A DNA stretch of 64,000 nucleotides, taken from positions 1 to 64,000 of the forward strand of contig BJHS01000005.1 in assembly GCA_014193315.1 (NCBI GenBank), given 5' to 3'. This document shows positions 36,230 through 45,943 of the stretch, piece after piece. The stretch comes from Verrucomicrobiota bacterium (GTDB lineage: Bacteria; Verrucomicrobiota; Verrucomicrobiia; Opitutales; UBA953). Made by a program: the position numbers and the translations under genes. The notes beneath the pieces are model-generated. The model was not told the DNA's origin, searched no databases, and saw nothing but the letters and a program-made list of their open reading frames with translations. Every line of letters begins with the position of its first letter. The stretch's first letter is position 1.

Positions 36230-38322
36230 CAGTCGGAGGCGGGCTCAACGCCCTGGGGGGCATCGGCCTTCCGTGACCAGGTCGTGATCATATCCCGCGC
36301 GACGGGCCCGGCGGTCTTGCCGCCCCAGGTGCTCGTGTCGAGCTGACCTTCGACCAAGACGCAGAAGGCCACCACGGGGTTGTCAGCTGGCGCGTAGCCT
36401 ACGATCCAGGCTAAGTGGGCCTTCTCGCCATTCTTGAAATACTCCGAGGTGCCGGTCTTCGCGGCGAAGGGGAGCTCGGGGATCCGGACGGAGCGGGCGG
36501 TGCCCTCACTGACGCACAATTCCATGCCGCCGCGGAGCGCCGTCAACTGGGGCTCCGTGAGGCCGATGGGTTCCGCCCCGACATGGCGGCCGTCGCGGCC
36601 GGGGTCGTGGATGATGGCAGGCGTGGTCCGGGTCTCGCCGCGCGCGATCGAGGCGGCGACGCAGGCCATGTGCAAGGGGGTGGTGAGGATGTAGCCTTGG
36701 CCGATCGAGGTATTGGCCGTGTCGCCGTCGGTCCACGCACCGGCCCCGATCCGTTTCTTGTAGGCGGCATCGGGGATGACCAAGGTCCGACTCGAGGGGG
36801 AGGGGAGCTCGAACTGGCTGGAGTTATCGGCGTCGGGGACGTGGGTGAGCAGCGGCGTGTCGAGCCCGAAGCGGCGGGCTTCCTTGGCGAGCCGTTCCGG
36901 CCCCACCCGGAGACCGACCATGTAATTCCAAACGTTACACGACACGGCGAGCATCTTCTCGAGATTGACCTGCCCGTAGCCAGCAGGGTCGTGTTCGGGA
37001 AACTCGCGACCACCCACGCGGTAACTAGGGCCGCAATCCAGGATGTCGTCCCAGTCGATGACTTGGTTGCGCATGCCGGCGATCGCCGTGATGAGTTTGA
37101 AGGTCGAGCCAGGCGGGTACAGGCCCTGGATGGCCCGGTTCATCCACCCCTTGCGCTCCTCGATCTCGGCGTAGTAGACGCGGGTGACCCGATCGGAAAG
37201 TTTGTTGGGGTCGAAGGTGGGCTGGCTGGCCATCGCGAGGATTTCGCCGGTGTTGACGTCCAGCATCACGGCCGCCGCCGGAAGGAGCTCTCCCTTGGTG
37301 TCCTTGATCTGGGCGAGGGCCCGCTCCGCCGCGCATTGGATGTCGCGGTCGAGGGATAGCGTGACGTTGGAGCCTTGTTGGGCGGGTTTGCTGGCGATTA
37401 ACTCCTTGTTGTAGCCGGACGAGGTCTTGGTCCAAAGTTCCCACCCGCTCGACCCGCAAAGAATGCGATCATAGGTCTGCTCGATGCCGGTGGCGCCGGT
37501 CTTGCCCGTGTAGTGGAGCTTCTGCAGGTTATCCAACGGCAGGTCGGCCAGCTCGTTGACCTTTTCCGGCAAGTCCTCGGTGTCCTTGACGTAGCCGAGG
37601 ACATGCGCCGCCAACGTCCCCTGGGGGTAGGAGCGGACGATGTCGGACTCGAGCGAGATCGGCCCGTTCACGGGGAACTGATCGATGAACCGCGCGATGG
37701 TGCGTTGACCTTGTTCGGGCTTCAGCGCCCGCGTTGTCCCGGGGAACGCTAGGTCGGTCACCAGCGTGTACGGGAGCGCCCGGCGCTCACGCAGGTGTTT
37801 CTTCAGTTCGTCCGGGTTGACGCGTCGCTCGGGTTCGTCGGTTGGCTGGACGGACCGAGGCTTACCGGCGACGGCGGGCCTACCGTGCTGCGCCTCGTCG
37901 ATGACATACCACACGCGGTCGAGCCAACCTTGCAGGACATCGACCCGGGCTTTCTCCTGAAGCTTCTCGTGCTCGACCGGAGCGCCGCGGGCTCTTTCCG
38001 ATTTGATGAGCCAAAGGTAGCGACGGTGGATCTCCGGCTGCAAGGCGAGGAGGTCGGCCTTGATCGTCCAGCGTATGCGGTTCTCGACTAGGACATAGCC
38101 GTTGCGATCGTACACCACCCCGCGCGAAGGCGGACGCAGCACCACGCGCCGGCTTTGGGTCTCATATTGTGCCTTGAGGTCGCCGGACTGCCAGAGTTGC
38201 CGGAAAACCAGCCCGAGCGCGACATAGATGAAGCCGACGGCGAACATCGTGAAAACGAGGTAGAGCCGGGTCTTCGCGATGGGCGAGGAGGGCAGGGCTT
38301 CCGTCTCGTCCGGTGCTTTCAT
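36217..38322 (-). CDS. mrdA: Penicillin-binding protein 2, elongasome transpeptidase
   Basis: This 701-residue class B PBP has one N-terminal membrane segment (LYLVFTMFAVGFIYVALGLVF). The dimerisation domain has the typical RRVVLRPPSRGVVYDRNGYVL opening. The transpeptidase domain carries SxxK at 406-409 (PPGSTFK), SxN at 461-463 (SCN) and KTG at 622-624 (AKTGTSEY). It cross-links peptidoglycan during rod elongation with MreBCD and RodA. An insertion at about 130-185 (QHGRPAVAGKPRSVQPTDEP) is longer than in E. coli PBP2. It is the fourth gene of mreB-mreC-mreD-mrdA, overlapping mreD by four bases. rodA is not in this cluster. Confidence 0.93.
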   Translation of the reverse strand: MKAPDETEALPSSPIAKTRLYLVFTMFAVGFIYVALGLVFRQLWQSGDLKAQYETQSRRVVLRPPSRGVVYDRNGYVLVENRIRWTIKADLLALQPEIHRRYLWLIKSERARGAPVEHEKLQEKARVDVLQGWLDRVWYVIDEAQHGRPAVAGKPRSVQPTDEPERRVNPDELKKHLRERRALPYTLVTDLAFPGTTRALKPEQGQRTIARFIDQFPVNGPISLESDIVRSYPQGTLAAHVLGYVKDTEDLPEKVNELADLPLDNLQKLHYTGKTGATGIEQTYDRILCGSSGWELWTKTSSGYNKELIASKPAQQGSNVTLSLDRDIQCAAERALAQIKDTKGELLPAAAVMLDVNTGEILAMASQPTFDPNKLSDRVTRVYYAEIEERKGWMNRAIQGLYPPGSTFKLITAIAGMRNQVIDWDDILDCGPSYRVGGREFPEHDPAGYGQVNLEKMLAVSCNVWNYMVGLRVGPERLAKEARRFGLDTPLLTHVPDADNSSQFELPSPSSRTLVIPDAAYKKRIGAGAWTDGDTANTSIGQGYILTTPLHMACVAASIARGETRTTPAIIHDPGRDGRHVGAEPIGLTEPQLTALRGGMELCVSEGTARSVRIPELPFAAKTGTSEYFKNGEKAHLAWIVGYAPADNPVVAFCVLVEGQLDTSTWGGKTAGPVARDMITTWSRKADAPQGVEPASDCQRK

Positions 38323-38843
38323 GGCGAATCGAGGGCGGGGGGGATGCCGGCCCGGTCCATGGTGGCGTCCTGGATCAAGGCCAGCGGAATGAAGACCACC
38401 AAGGCCAGCAAGGCGGCGAAGCTGACTTGGAGCAGTAGTTGCTGGAGGAAGTGGCCGGGCTCATTGGCCACCCAGGACCCGGAGCGAAGCGCCGCCGAGG
38501 TGAACCAAGCGGTGCAGGCCAGGGTGTTGCAAATCAAGGCGCCACGCAGGACCAGCGGGGTATTCCGCAGCAACAGACGATTGCTCGTAAGGAAGATGCT
38601 CATGCCGGCGAGCAGGAAGGCCAAGGTGCCGGCCGGAATCGGCCGACGGGCTTCAAAGAGGAATCCCACGCCAGTGGCGAAGAGCACCGCTTGCCAGCGC
38701 TTGAGGCGTCGACAAGGGGCGACGATCGCTGCGCCGGAGACGAAGAGTACCAAACTATGGGAGGCCAAGGCATCCGAAGCAAGGTCGGCCAACCAGAGGC
38801 AAGGCAAGGTGGCCAGCAGGAGGATGAACCAAGTCCAGAACAT
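38319..38843 (-). CDS. mreD: MreD-like rod shape-determining membrane protein
   Basis: This 174-residue protein is very hydrophobic, with about five membrane helices (MFWTWFILLLATLPCLWLADL and later segments) and the size expected for MreD (about 160-175). Sequence similarity to named MreD proteins is weak, as usual for this family; the call rests on size, topology and its exact position between mreC and mrdA. It would anchor the elongasome in the inner membrane. Its start is two bases after the mreC stop and its stop overlaps the mrdA start. Confidence 0.82.
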   Translation of the reverse strand: MFWTWFILLLATLPCLWLADLASDALASHSLVLFVSGAAIVAPCRRLKRWQAVLFATGVGFLFEARRPIPAGTLAFLLAGMSIFLTSNRLLLRNTPLVLRGALICNTLACTAWFTSAALRSGSWVANEPGHFLQQLLLQVSFAALLALVVFIPLALIQDATMDRAGIPPALDSP

Positions 38844-38845
38844 GC

Positions 38846-39739
38846 TCAGCGGAGTTCATCGAGGCGCTTCCGCGCCTGGTCTTCCAGCAGCAGTTCGCCG
38901 GCCGACGGGTACTTGGGGACCAAGACCGTCACTTCCTGCAAGGAGAAGAGGTCGCGGGTCGGCGACAGGCCGGCCTCCTTGAAGTTGCCGTCCTGGGAGG
39001 TGCGTTCCGCGCCGTCGAGATTGCCCAGCACGAGTCCCGCGGGGTAGATCCCGCCCAGGCCGGTGGTGACCACCTTGGGCGCGCTCCCCACCGGATGGAA
39101 GTAGTCCTGGGGGATCGCGCTGACCTTGGCTCGCCCTGCGGCGAGCCCGCGTCCGGGGGAGCCCGTGACTAGGACGATGCGATTGGCCTCGTCGCCCTCG
39201 AGGAAGGCCGTGCAGCGGAAACTTGGGCTGGTGATCAGGTCGACCTCGCTGGTGGTATGATGCGCGACGGCCACCTTGCCGACCACGCGGTCGGAGAAAA
39301 TCACCGGACACCCGGCCCGGACGCCGTCATCGGAGCCCTTGCGGATCACGATGCGCTGCCACCAGGTGGTGGAGTCCCTCACCGCCACGCGGGCGACCAC
39401 CGTCAAGAAATCACCGGGAGGGTTGTAGCGCAGCATCTCGCGGAGGCGCAGGTTTTCTTTCCGCACGTCGTCGTAGCGCCGGAGCTGGAGTTCGAGCGCC
39501 GCGTTGGCGCGGGCGAGGTCACGCGAGGCGGCGAGGATCTCTTCCTTGTCCCGGCTTTTGAGTTCCCAGTAACGCGCGAGATCGCGCCCTTTGCCTGCCA
39601 GGTGCAAGGCGGGGGCCTGGAATTCCGCAAAGGCTTCCTGGGTGAAGCGATGCACCGCCGCGGGCAGGACCATCCAGAGGACGACACAGACGACCAGGAC
39701 GACGTAGGAAGCGGTGGCGCCTTGCCGGTTCTTATCCAT
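38846..39739 (-). CDS. mreC: Rod shape-determining protein MreC
   Basis: This 297-residue protein has an N-terminal membrane anchor (ASYVVLVVCVVLWMVLPAAV), then a coiled coil at about 60-105 (KEEILAASRDLARANAALEL, ENLRLREML), then the periplasmic beta-barrel domain with the family motifs VVARVAVRDSTTWWQRIVIR, GCPVIFSDRVVGKVAVAH and LVLGNLDGAERT. It links MreB filaments to PBP2 in the periplasm. It follows mreB by 20 bases and precedes mreD by two. Confidence 0.94.
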   Translation of the reverse strand: MDKNRQGATASYVVLVVCVVLWMVLPAAVHRFTQEAFAEFQAPALHLAGKGRDLARYWELKSRDKEEILAASRDLARANAALELQLRRYDDVRKENLRLREMLRYNPPGDFLTVVARVAVRDSTTWWQRIVIRKGSDDGVRAGCPVIFSDRVVGKVAVAHHTTSEVDLITSPSFRCTAFLEGDEANRIVLVTGSPGRGLAAGRAKVSAIPQDYFHPVGSAPKVVTTGLGGIYPAGLVLGNLDGAERTSQDGNFKEAGLSPTRDLFSLQEVTVLVPKYPSAGELLLEDQARKRLDELR

Positions 39740-39759
39740 GGCGGGTCAGCCCGCGCGGC

Positions 39760-40776
39760 TTATTCTCGGCCGCTCCAGCGGGACGAGTTGGCAAGAATCT
39801 TGCCGGTTCCATTGACCACGGCGCAAAGGGGGTCTTCGGCGACGAACACCGGCAGGCCGGTGGCTTCGGAGATGGCGCGGTCGATCTTGCGGATCAAAGC
39901 ACCGCCGCCGGCGAGCACGATGCCGCGGTCGACGAGGTCGGCGGACAGTTCCGGGGGGATGCGTTCCAAGGAGCCTTTCACGGCCTCGATGATCTGATTG
40001 ATGTTGTCCGCCATGGCCTCGCGGACCTCCTGCGATGTCAGGTGAAGCTGGCGGGGCAGGCCGGTGACATTGTCGCGACCGCGGACCTCGTACGTCAGTT
40101 CCGACTCCAGCGCGTAGGCGGAGCCGATCTTGATCTTGATTTCTTCCGCCGTGCGCTCGCCGATGATCAGGTTGTAGGAGTTGCGGATGTACTTGATGAT
40201 CGAGGAATCGAATTCATCCCCGCCGACACGGATGGAGCGGGCGTGCACGATGCCACCGAGCGAGAGGACGGCGACCTCGGTGGTGCCGCCACCGATGTCG
40301 ACGATCATGGAGCCGGTGGGTTCCTCGACGGGCAGGCCGACGCCGATGGCGGAGGCGACGGGCTCCGGAATCGTGATGACGTCGTCGGCGCCCGCGCGGT
40401 ACGCGGAATCCATGACGGCGCGGCGTTCGACCGCGGTGATGCCATAGGGCACGGCCACCACGACGGTCAGGTTGGTGAAGAGGGATTTACGGGCGACCTT
40501 GCCGATGAAGTAGCGGAGCATGTGCTCGCTGATCTCGAAGTCGGCGATGACTCCGTCCTTCATCGGGCGCAAAGCTTGGATGTCGCCAGGGGTCCGACCG
40601 AGCATCATGCGCGCCTCGTTGCCGACGGCGATGGGCTTGCGGGTGCTCGTGCGGATGGCTACCACGCTCGGCTCACGGAGGACAACTCCGCGGTCCTTAA
40701 GGAACACGAGAGTGTTGGCCGTGCCAAGGTCGATGCCGATGGCTTGGGTGAATAGCCCGGGGAAGCGCTTGAACAT
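39760..40776 (-). CDS. mreB: Rod shape-determining protein MreB (actin homologue)
   Basis: This 338-residue actin-like ATPase has the phosphate-1 motif IGIDLGTANTLVFLKDRG, phosphate-2 MIVDIGGGTTEVAVLSLGG, and the ADLVDRGIVLAGGGALIRKID adenosine loop near the C-terminus. A GRTPGDIQALRPMKDGVIAD segment is diagnostic of MreB rather than FtsA or ParM. It polymerises under the inner membrane and directs lateral wall synthesis. It is the first gene of the shape operon; about 200 bases separate it from a divergent oxidoreductase gene and should hold the promoter, but no clear -35/-10 pair was found. Confidence 0.97.
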   Translation of the reverse strand: MFKRFPGLFTQAIGIDLGTANTLVFLKDRGVVLREPSVVAIRTSTRKPIAVGNEARMMLGRTPGDIQALRPMKDGVIADFEISEHMLRYFIGKVARKSLFTNLTVVVAVPYGITAVERRAVMDSAYRAGADDVITIPEPVASAIGVGLPVEEPTGSMIVDIGGGTTEVAVLSLGGIVHARSIRVGGDEFDSSIIKYIRNSYNLIIGERTAEEIKIKIGSAYALESELTYEVRGRDNVTGLPRQLHLTSQEVREAMADNINQIIEAVKGSLERIPPELSADLVDRGIVLAGGGALIRKIDRAISEATGLPVFVAEDPLCAVVNGTGKILANSSRWSGRE

Positions 40777-40973
40777 CAGGGTCGTGGTTTCCTTGATGAA
40801 CGCCTAAAGAGGGGGGGAGTCAAAAGCAAAGTGCGGTCCGCCTGTCGACCTGGTATGCATAAGAAACAATCTGACAGCGAGATAGGTGGGGGAGGGGGCT
40901 AGGCGGGGCGAGTTGATTTCCGCGCTTCGCCGACGGGAACCCGCCCCCCAAGGCTCTGTCCTACCCTTACACC

Positions 40974-42353
40974 ATGAGTACCCCCCTCGACCGTCGACAC
41001 TTCCTTCGCCAGACTGGCCTGACCGCTGCCGGCTTCGCCTTGAGCCGGCCTTGGCTCAACGCCGCGACCCGGAGCATCTCGCCGAGCGACAAGCTCAACA
41101 TCGCCGCCATTGGCTTCGGCGGGGTCGGCGGTAGCAACGTCCGGAATAGCTCCGACGAGAACATCGTGGCCCTGTGTGACCTGGATCTGAGGCGCTGCGC
41201 CGGGACGATCAACCAGTTCCCCAAGGCCGAGACGTTCACCGACTTCCGCGTCATGCTCGACAAGCGCAAGGACATCGACGCCGTCATCATCGCCACGCCG
41301 GATCATTCCCACGCCTACATCGCGATGGAGTGCATGCGCCGCGGCAACCACGTCTACGTCCAGAAGCCGATCGCGCACAATGTCTTCGAGGCCCGCACCC
41401 TCACCGAGGCCGCGCGCACGCACAAGGTCGTGACCCAGATGGGCAACCAAGGCCACTCCGGCGAGGGCATCCGCCAGATCTGCGAGTGGCTCGAGGCCGG
41501 GCTCATCGGCCAGGTGCGCGAGGCGCACGCGTGGACGAACCGTCCGATCTGGCCGCAGAGCTCGGACACCCCGCGTCCGACCGGCCAGGCCACGCCGCCT
41601 GAGGGCATGGACTGGGACCTCTGGTGCGGACCCGCGCCGTTGCGCCCGTATCATCCGACTTACCACCCGGGTAAATGGCGCGCCTGGTGCGATTTCGGCA
41701 CGGGTTCGCTGGGCGACATGGGTTGCCACATCATCGACCCGCTTTTCCTGGCCCTCAAGCTGCGTTACCCCGAGAGCGTCGAGGGGAATGTCTCCACCGG
41801 TTTCGCGGATTTCGGCCACAAGAGCCCGGTCCTCAACGAGTGCTTCCCGCGTTCCTCGATCGTGCGCTACCGTTTCCCCGCCCGCGGCGACCTGCCGCCG
41901 GTCCAGCTCACCTGGTGGGATGGCGGCCTGATGCCCGCCCGCCCGGTCGAACTCGAGGACGACATGCCCTTCGGCGATGGCGACGGCGGCTGCCTGCTGA
42001 TCGGTGACAAGGGCAAGATCGTCTGCGGTTGCTATGGGTCGAAGCCGCGCCTGCTCGATCGCGACCAGCGCGAGGCGGCCAAGAAGATCGTGAAAACGAT
42101 TCCGCGCATCCCCGGCAACAACTCCGGTCATGAGAAGGACTGGCTGCGCGCCTGCAAAGGCGGCGTCCCGGCCTCGTCCAACTTCGATTACTCCGGACCG
42201 CTCTCCGAGATGGTGCTCATGGGCAACCTCGCGATCCGCTTCCCCGACCGCAAACTGCTCTGGGACGGGGAGAAGATGCAGGTGACCAACGACGCCAAGG
42301 CCAACGCCTTCGTCCGTCGCGTGTACCGTCAGGGCTTCGAACTGGGCACCTAA
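40974..42353 (+). CDS. Tat-exported Gfo/Idh/MocA family oxidoreductase
   Basis: This 459-residue protein has a Tat leader (DRRHFLRQTGLTAAGFALS). The Rossmann domain starts KLNIAAIGFGGVGGSNVR and has the conserved NHVYVQKPIAHNVFEAR, where QKP replaces the more usual EKP around the catalytic lysine. The large C-terminal domain (GKWRAWCDFGTGSLGDMGCH, ENVST-type strands) matches the PVC-type extended Gfo/Idh/MocA group. It resembles the family member at 9.8-11.1 kb only in fold, and the two differ in length. A periplasmic sugar oxidoreductase is likely; the substrate is unknown. Its stop lies two bases from that of the convergent uppP gene. Confidence 0.92.
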   Translation: MSTPLDRRHFLRQTGLTAAGFALSRPWLNAATRSISPSDKLNIAAIGFGGVGGSNVRNSSDENIVALCDLDLRRCAGTINQFPKAETFTDFRVMLDKRKDIDAVIIATPDHSHAYIAMECMRRGNHVYVQKPIAHNVFEARTLTEAARTHKVVTQMGNQGHSGEGIRQICEWLEAGLIGQVREAHAWTNRPIWPQSSDTPRPTGQATPPEGMDWDLWCGPAPLRPYHPTYHPGKWRAWCDFGTGSLGDMGCHIIDPLFLALKLRYPESVEGNVSTGFADFGHKSPVLNECFPRSSIVRYRFPARGDLPPVQLTWWDGGLMPARPVELEDDMPFGDGDGGCLLIGDKGKIVCGCYGSKPRLLDRDQREAAKKIVKTIPRIPGNNSGHEKDWLRACKGGVPASSNFDYSGPLSEMVLMGNLAIRFPDRKLLWDGEKMQVTNDAKANAFVRRVYRQGFELGT

Positions 42354-42355
42354 GT

Positions 42356-43324
42356 TCAAGCCAGGCCGAGGTAGGCCAAGATGCCGCCGCCGAGGGCGAT
42401 GCGGTACCAGGCGAACACGCCCAAGCCATGCCGCGAGACGTAGCCAACCAGCCATTTCACTGAGAGGAAGGCGGTGACCGCGGCGATCGCCAAGCCGAGG
42501 AGGGCTGGACCCGCGGGGTAAACCTGGGTGAGGGCGGGCCCGAGCGACCACATTTTATAGACGGAGGCCGCCGTGAGGGTGAGCAGGCCGACCAGGAAGG
42601 AGAACTCGGTCGCGGCCGCGTGGGAGAGCCCGACCAACCGCCCACCGAGGATGGTGGCTAGGGACCGACTGGTGCCGGGTATCAGCGCGAAGCACTGACA
42701 GACCCCGATGGTCAACGCTTGGCGGAGGCCGATCGATCCCAGCTCGTCGCCCGCGGCTGGCTTGAGCCGCAGGGTGGCCTCGGCCACCAAGATGACCACG
42801 CCGCCCACCACCAAGGCGAGGGCGACGACTTCGATGGAGAAGAGAGCCGCCGCGATGGCCTCCTTCCAGAGGAAACCCATGCCGGCGGCAGGCAGGAAGG
42901 CGATGACGATGGCCAGCGCCAACCCCCGGGCGGCGGGTTCGCCTTGAGATAACCCGCGGAGCAACCCGGCGAGGCGACCCGCGAAAGCGAAAAGTACCGC
43001 GAGGATCGCACCCAGCTGGATGATGACCAGGTAGTCGTCGGCGATACGCGCCTGCGAGACCAGCCGACCTTGGCGGTCCACGATACCCGCGTAGAGGCGA
43101 GCCGGATCCTTGGGTACGCCCAGCAATCGGTCACTCACAATCATGTGTCCCGTGGAGCTGATCGGGAGGTATTCCGTAATCCCTTCGACGGTGCCGGTCA
43201 CGACCGCCCGGCCATAGGTGAAGTCCGCAGTGGCGTCCGCCGTCGCGGTCGGCGCGTCTCTGTCGGGCGCGGCAATCGCGACCAGCGGAGCGAAGAGGAG
43301 CAACCAGACAGACGATTTGACCAT
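42356..43324 (-). CDS. uppP: Undecaprenyl-diphosphatase with an N-terminal signal-like extension
   Basis: This 322-residue membrane protein recycles undecaprenyl pyrophosphate to the phosphate carrier for peptidoglycan synthesis. The two active-site regions are [20 protein letters not shown], near residue 41, and [18 protein letters not shown]. It is about 50 residues longer than E. coli UppP. The extra sequence is an N-terminal cleavable-looking signal ([18 protein letters not shown]) plus a spacer, and a short insert after the first motif ([20 protein letters not shown]). About eight membrane helices follow. Its gene is convergent with the oxidoreductase and divergent from trpB. Confidence 0.93.
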   Translation of the reverse strand: MVKSSVWLLLFAPLVAIAAPDRDAPTATADATADFTYGRAVVTGTVEGITEYLPISSTGHMIVSDRLLGVPKDPARLYAGIVDRQGRLVSQARIADDYLVIIQLGAILAVLFAFAGRLAGLLRGLSQGEPAARGLALAIVIAFLPAAGMGFLWKEAIAAALFSIEVVALALVVGGVVILVAEATLRLKPAAGDELGSIGLRQALTIGVCQCFALIPGTSRSLATILGGRLVGLSHAAATEFSFLVGLLTLTAASVYKMWSLGPALTQVYPAGPALLGLAIAAVTAFLSVKWLVGYVSRHGLGVFAWYRIALGGGILAYLGLA

Positions 43325-43428
43325 ACTCTCTCCATGGCGACAGCCGTGGCGGAGGGCAAGAGCGGGAAAGACGCCTTGTCGCTTGCCCTGCGGGAGACTC
43401 GTCGCTTTATGAAAACCCTCCCTCTACC

Positions 43429-44664
<1,236 letters not shown>

Positions 44665-44666
44665 GC

Positions 44667-45548
44667 ATGGCCGCACACTCGATGACCGGCTTCGGCCGCG
44701 CGGAAATCGACCTTCCGGGCGCCCGGCTGGCGATCGAACTTGCGACGGTCAATCAGAAGAACCTGCAGGTTTCGGTGCATGGTCCCGAGGTCTGGACTTC
44801 CCTGGAATCCTCGGCCACGGCGTGGGTCCGGGCCCGGCTGCAACGAGGCAAAGTGACCGCGCGGGTGACGCAGGCCGCCCCCGCGGGCGGCGCCGCGGGT
44901 ACGTGGGATCTCGAGTCGACCCGGGCGCAATTACAGGAATTGGAAACCTTGGCCCGGGCGCTGGGCGCACCGTGGACGCCGCCGTCTCTGGAGCTGGTGC
45001 TCAAGCTTGCCGAATCCCGGCGAAGTCAGATCAGTGCCTTGCCGGACTTCACCGCCGTCGAGCCCGTCGTGCGAGCGGCCTTCACCCGAGCGCTCGACCA
45101 ATTGATCGCGATGCGCGCCCAGGAAGGGGCCGCCCTCGCCGCCGACCTGCGCCATCGGCTTGGCCTGCTCGATGGTTTCGTCCGCACGATGGAGACTTCG
45201 GAGCACGGGGCGGTCCCTCGCCACCGCGAGGCCTTGCTGCGCCGCCTCAAGGACGCCGGCCTGGCGTTGGATGTCTCCGATGACCGGGTTCTCAAAGAAT
45301 TGGCCTTCTTCGCGGAACGCTGCGACATCACCGAGGAGGTGGTCCGCCTGCGGAGCCACCTGGCCCAATTTGAGGCTGAATTAGGGCAGGCCAATAGCGG
45401 TCGAAAACTCGATTTTCTGGTCCAGGAACTCCTCCGGGAGGTGAACACCATCGGCAGCAAAGCCGCGGAAATCCCCACGACCCGGGCGGTTTTGGAGGCC
45501 AAAACCGAGATCGAACGTATCCGTGAGCAGGTCCAAAACCTCGAGTGA
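44667..45548 (+). CDS. yicC: YicC family endoribonuclease
   Basis: The protein has 293 residues from ATG at 44667; a GTG at 44661 that overlaps the trpB stop is also possible. The N-terminal AAHSMTGFGRAEI is the family hallmark. The C-terminal DUF1732 half includes ELAFFAERCDITEEVVRLRS, SGRKLDFLVQELLREVNTIG and ending helices rich in charged residues (AVLEAKTEIERIREQVQ). E. coli YicC is a metal-dependent endoribonuclease acting on small RNAs and stalled transcripts. The gene ends within a strong terminator hairpin. Confidence 0.92.
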   Translation: MAAHSMTGFGRAEIDLPGARLAIELATVNQKNLQVSVHGPEVWTSLESSATAWVRARLQRGKVTARVTQAAPAGGAAGTWDLESTRAQLQELETLARALGAPWTPPSLELVLKLAESRRSQISALPDFTAVEPVVRAAFTRALDQLIAMRAQEGAALAADLRHRLGLLDGFVRTMETSEHGAVPRHREALLRRLKDAGLALDVSDDRVLKELAFFAERCDITEEVVRLRSHLAQFEAELGQANSGRKLDFLVQELLREVNTIGSKAAEIPTTRAVLEAKTEIERIREQVQNLE

Positions 45549-45556
45549 GGTTTTTT
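45535..45556 (+). terminator. Rho-independent terminator overlapping the yicC stop
   Basis: An 8-bp perfect stem AAAACCTC/GAGGTTTT with loop GAGT is followed by two more T residues (six in a row, 45551-45556). The stop codon TGA lies inside the loop and stem. It should end the trpB-yicC transcript ahead of the HU/IHF gene. Confidence 0.78.
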
Positions 45557-45587
45557 CTGGGTGTGGTATTGCCTCGGAGGCTTTCCC

Positions 45588-45935
45588 ATGCCTTTGTCCA
45601 TCAACACTTACGAAACGGCCATGTCCAATAACCTCACCAAGCGGGATATCGTTATCAAGATCTTCACGGAGAAGGGCTACCCGCAGAAGCATATCCGCGA
45701 GAGCGTCCAGATGACGCTCGACGCGATCAGCGAGGCCCTGCTGTCCGGCCGCGACGTGGAACTCCGTAACTTCGGCGTCTTTCAGGTCCAGGTGCGCAAG
45801 AGCCGCGTTGGCCGCAACCCGAACCGCCCCGAGACCGATGTCATCATCCCTAAGCGGGCCGTGATCAAGTTCAAGGCAGGCAAGGAATTGAAGGCGAAGT
45901 TGAAGTCGTACGACGTCGAGAAGCCCGCGCAGTAA
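45588..45935 (+). CDS. HU/IHF family DNA-binding protein
   Basis: An ATG at 45588 gives 115 residues and has a good Shine-Dalgarno (CGGAGG, seven bases before), so it is preferred over the ATG at 45621 that would give a more standard 104. The fold is HU/IHF: LTKRDIVIKIFTEKGYPQKH, the DNA-bending arm with RNFGVFQVQVRKSRVGRNP followed by RPET and IIPKRAVIKFKAGKELKAKL. The NP at the arm tip is the intercalating proline. It binds and bends DNA as a dimer. It sits between a terminator and hisS, nine bases before the latter. Confidence 0.93.
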   Translation: MPLSINTYETAMSNNLTKRDIVIKIFTEKGYPQKHIRESVQMTLDAISEALLSGRDVELRNFGVFQVQVRKSRVGRNPNRPETDVIIPKRAVIKFKAGKELKAKLKSYDVEKPAQ

Positions 45936-45943
45936 TCACCGCG

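Noticed and set aside
40777-40973. Promoter pair for mreB and the divergent oxidoreductase
   Set aside because: The 197-base spacer must contain promoters, but no -35/-10 pair was convincing on either strand, so no site is annotated.
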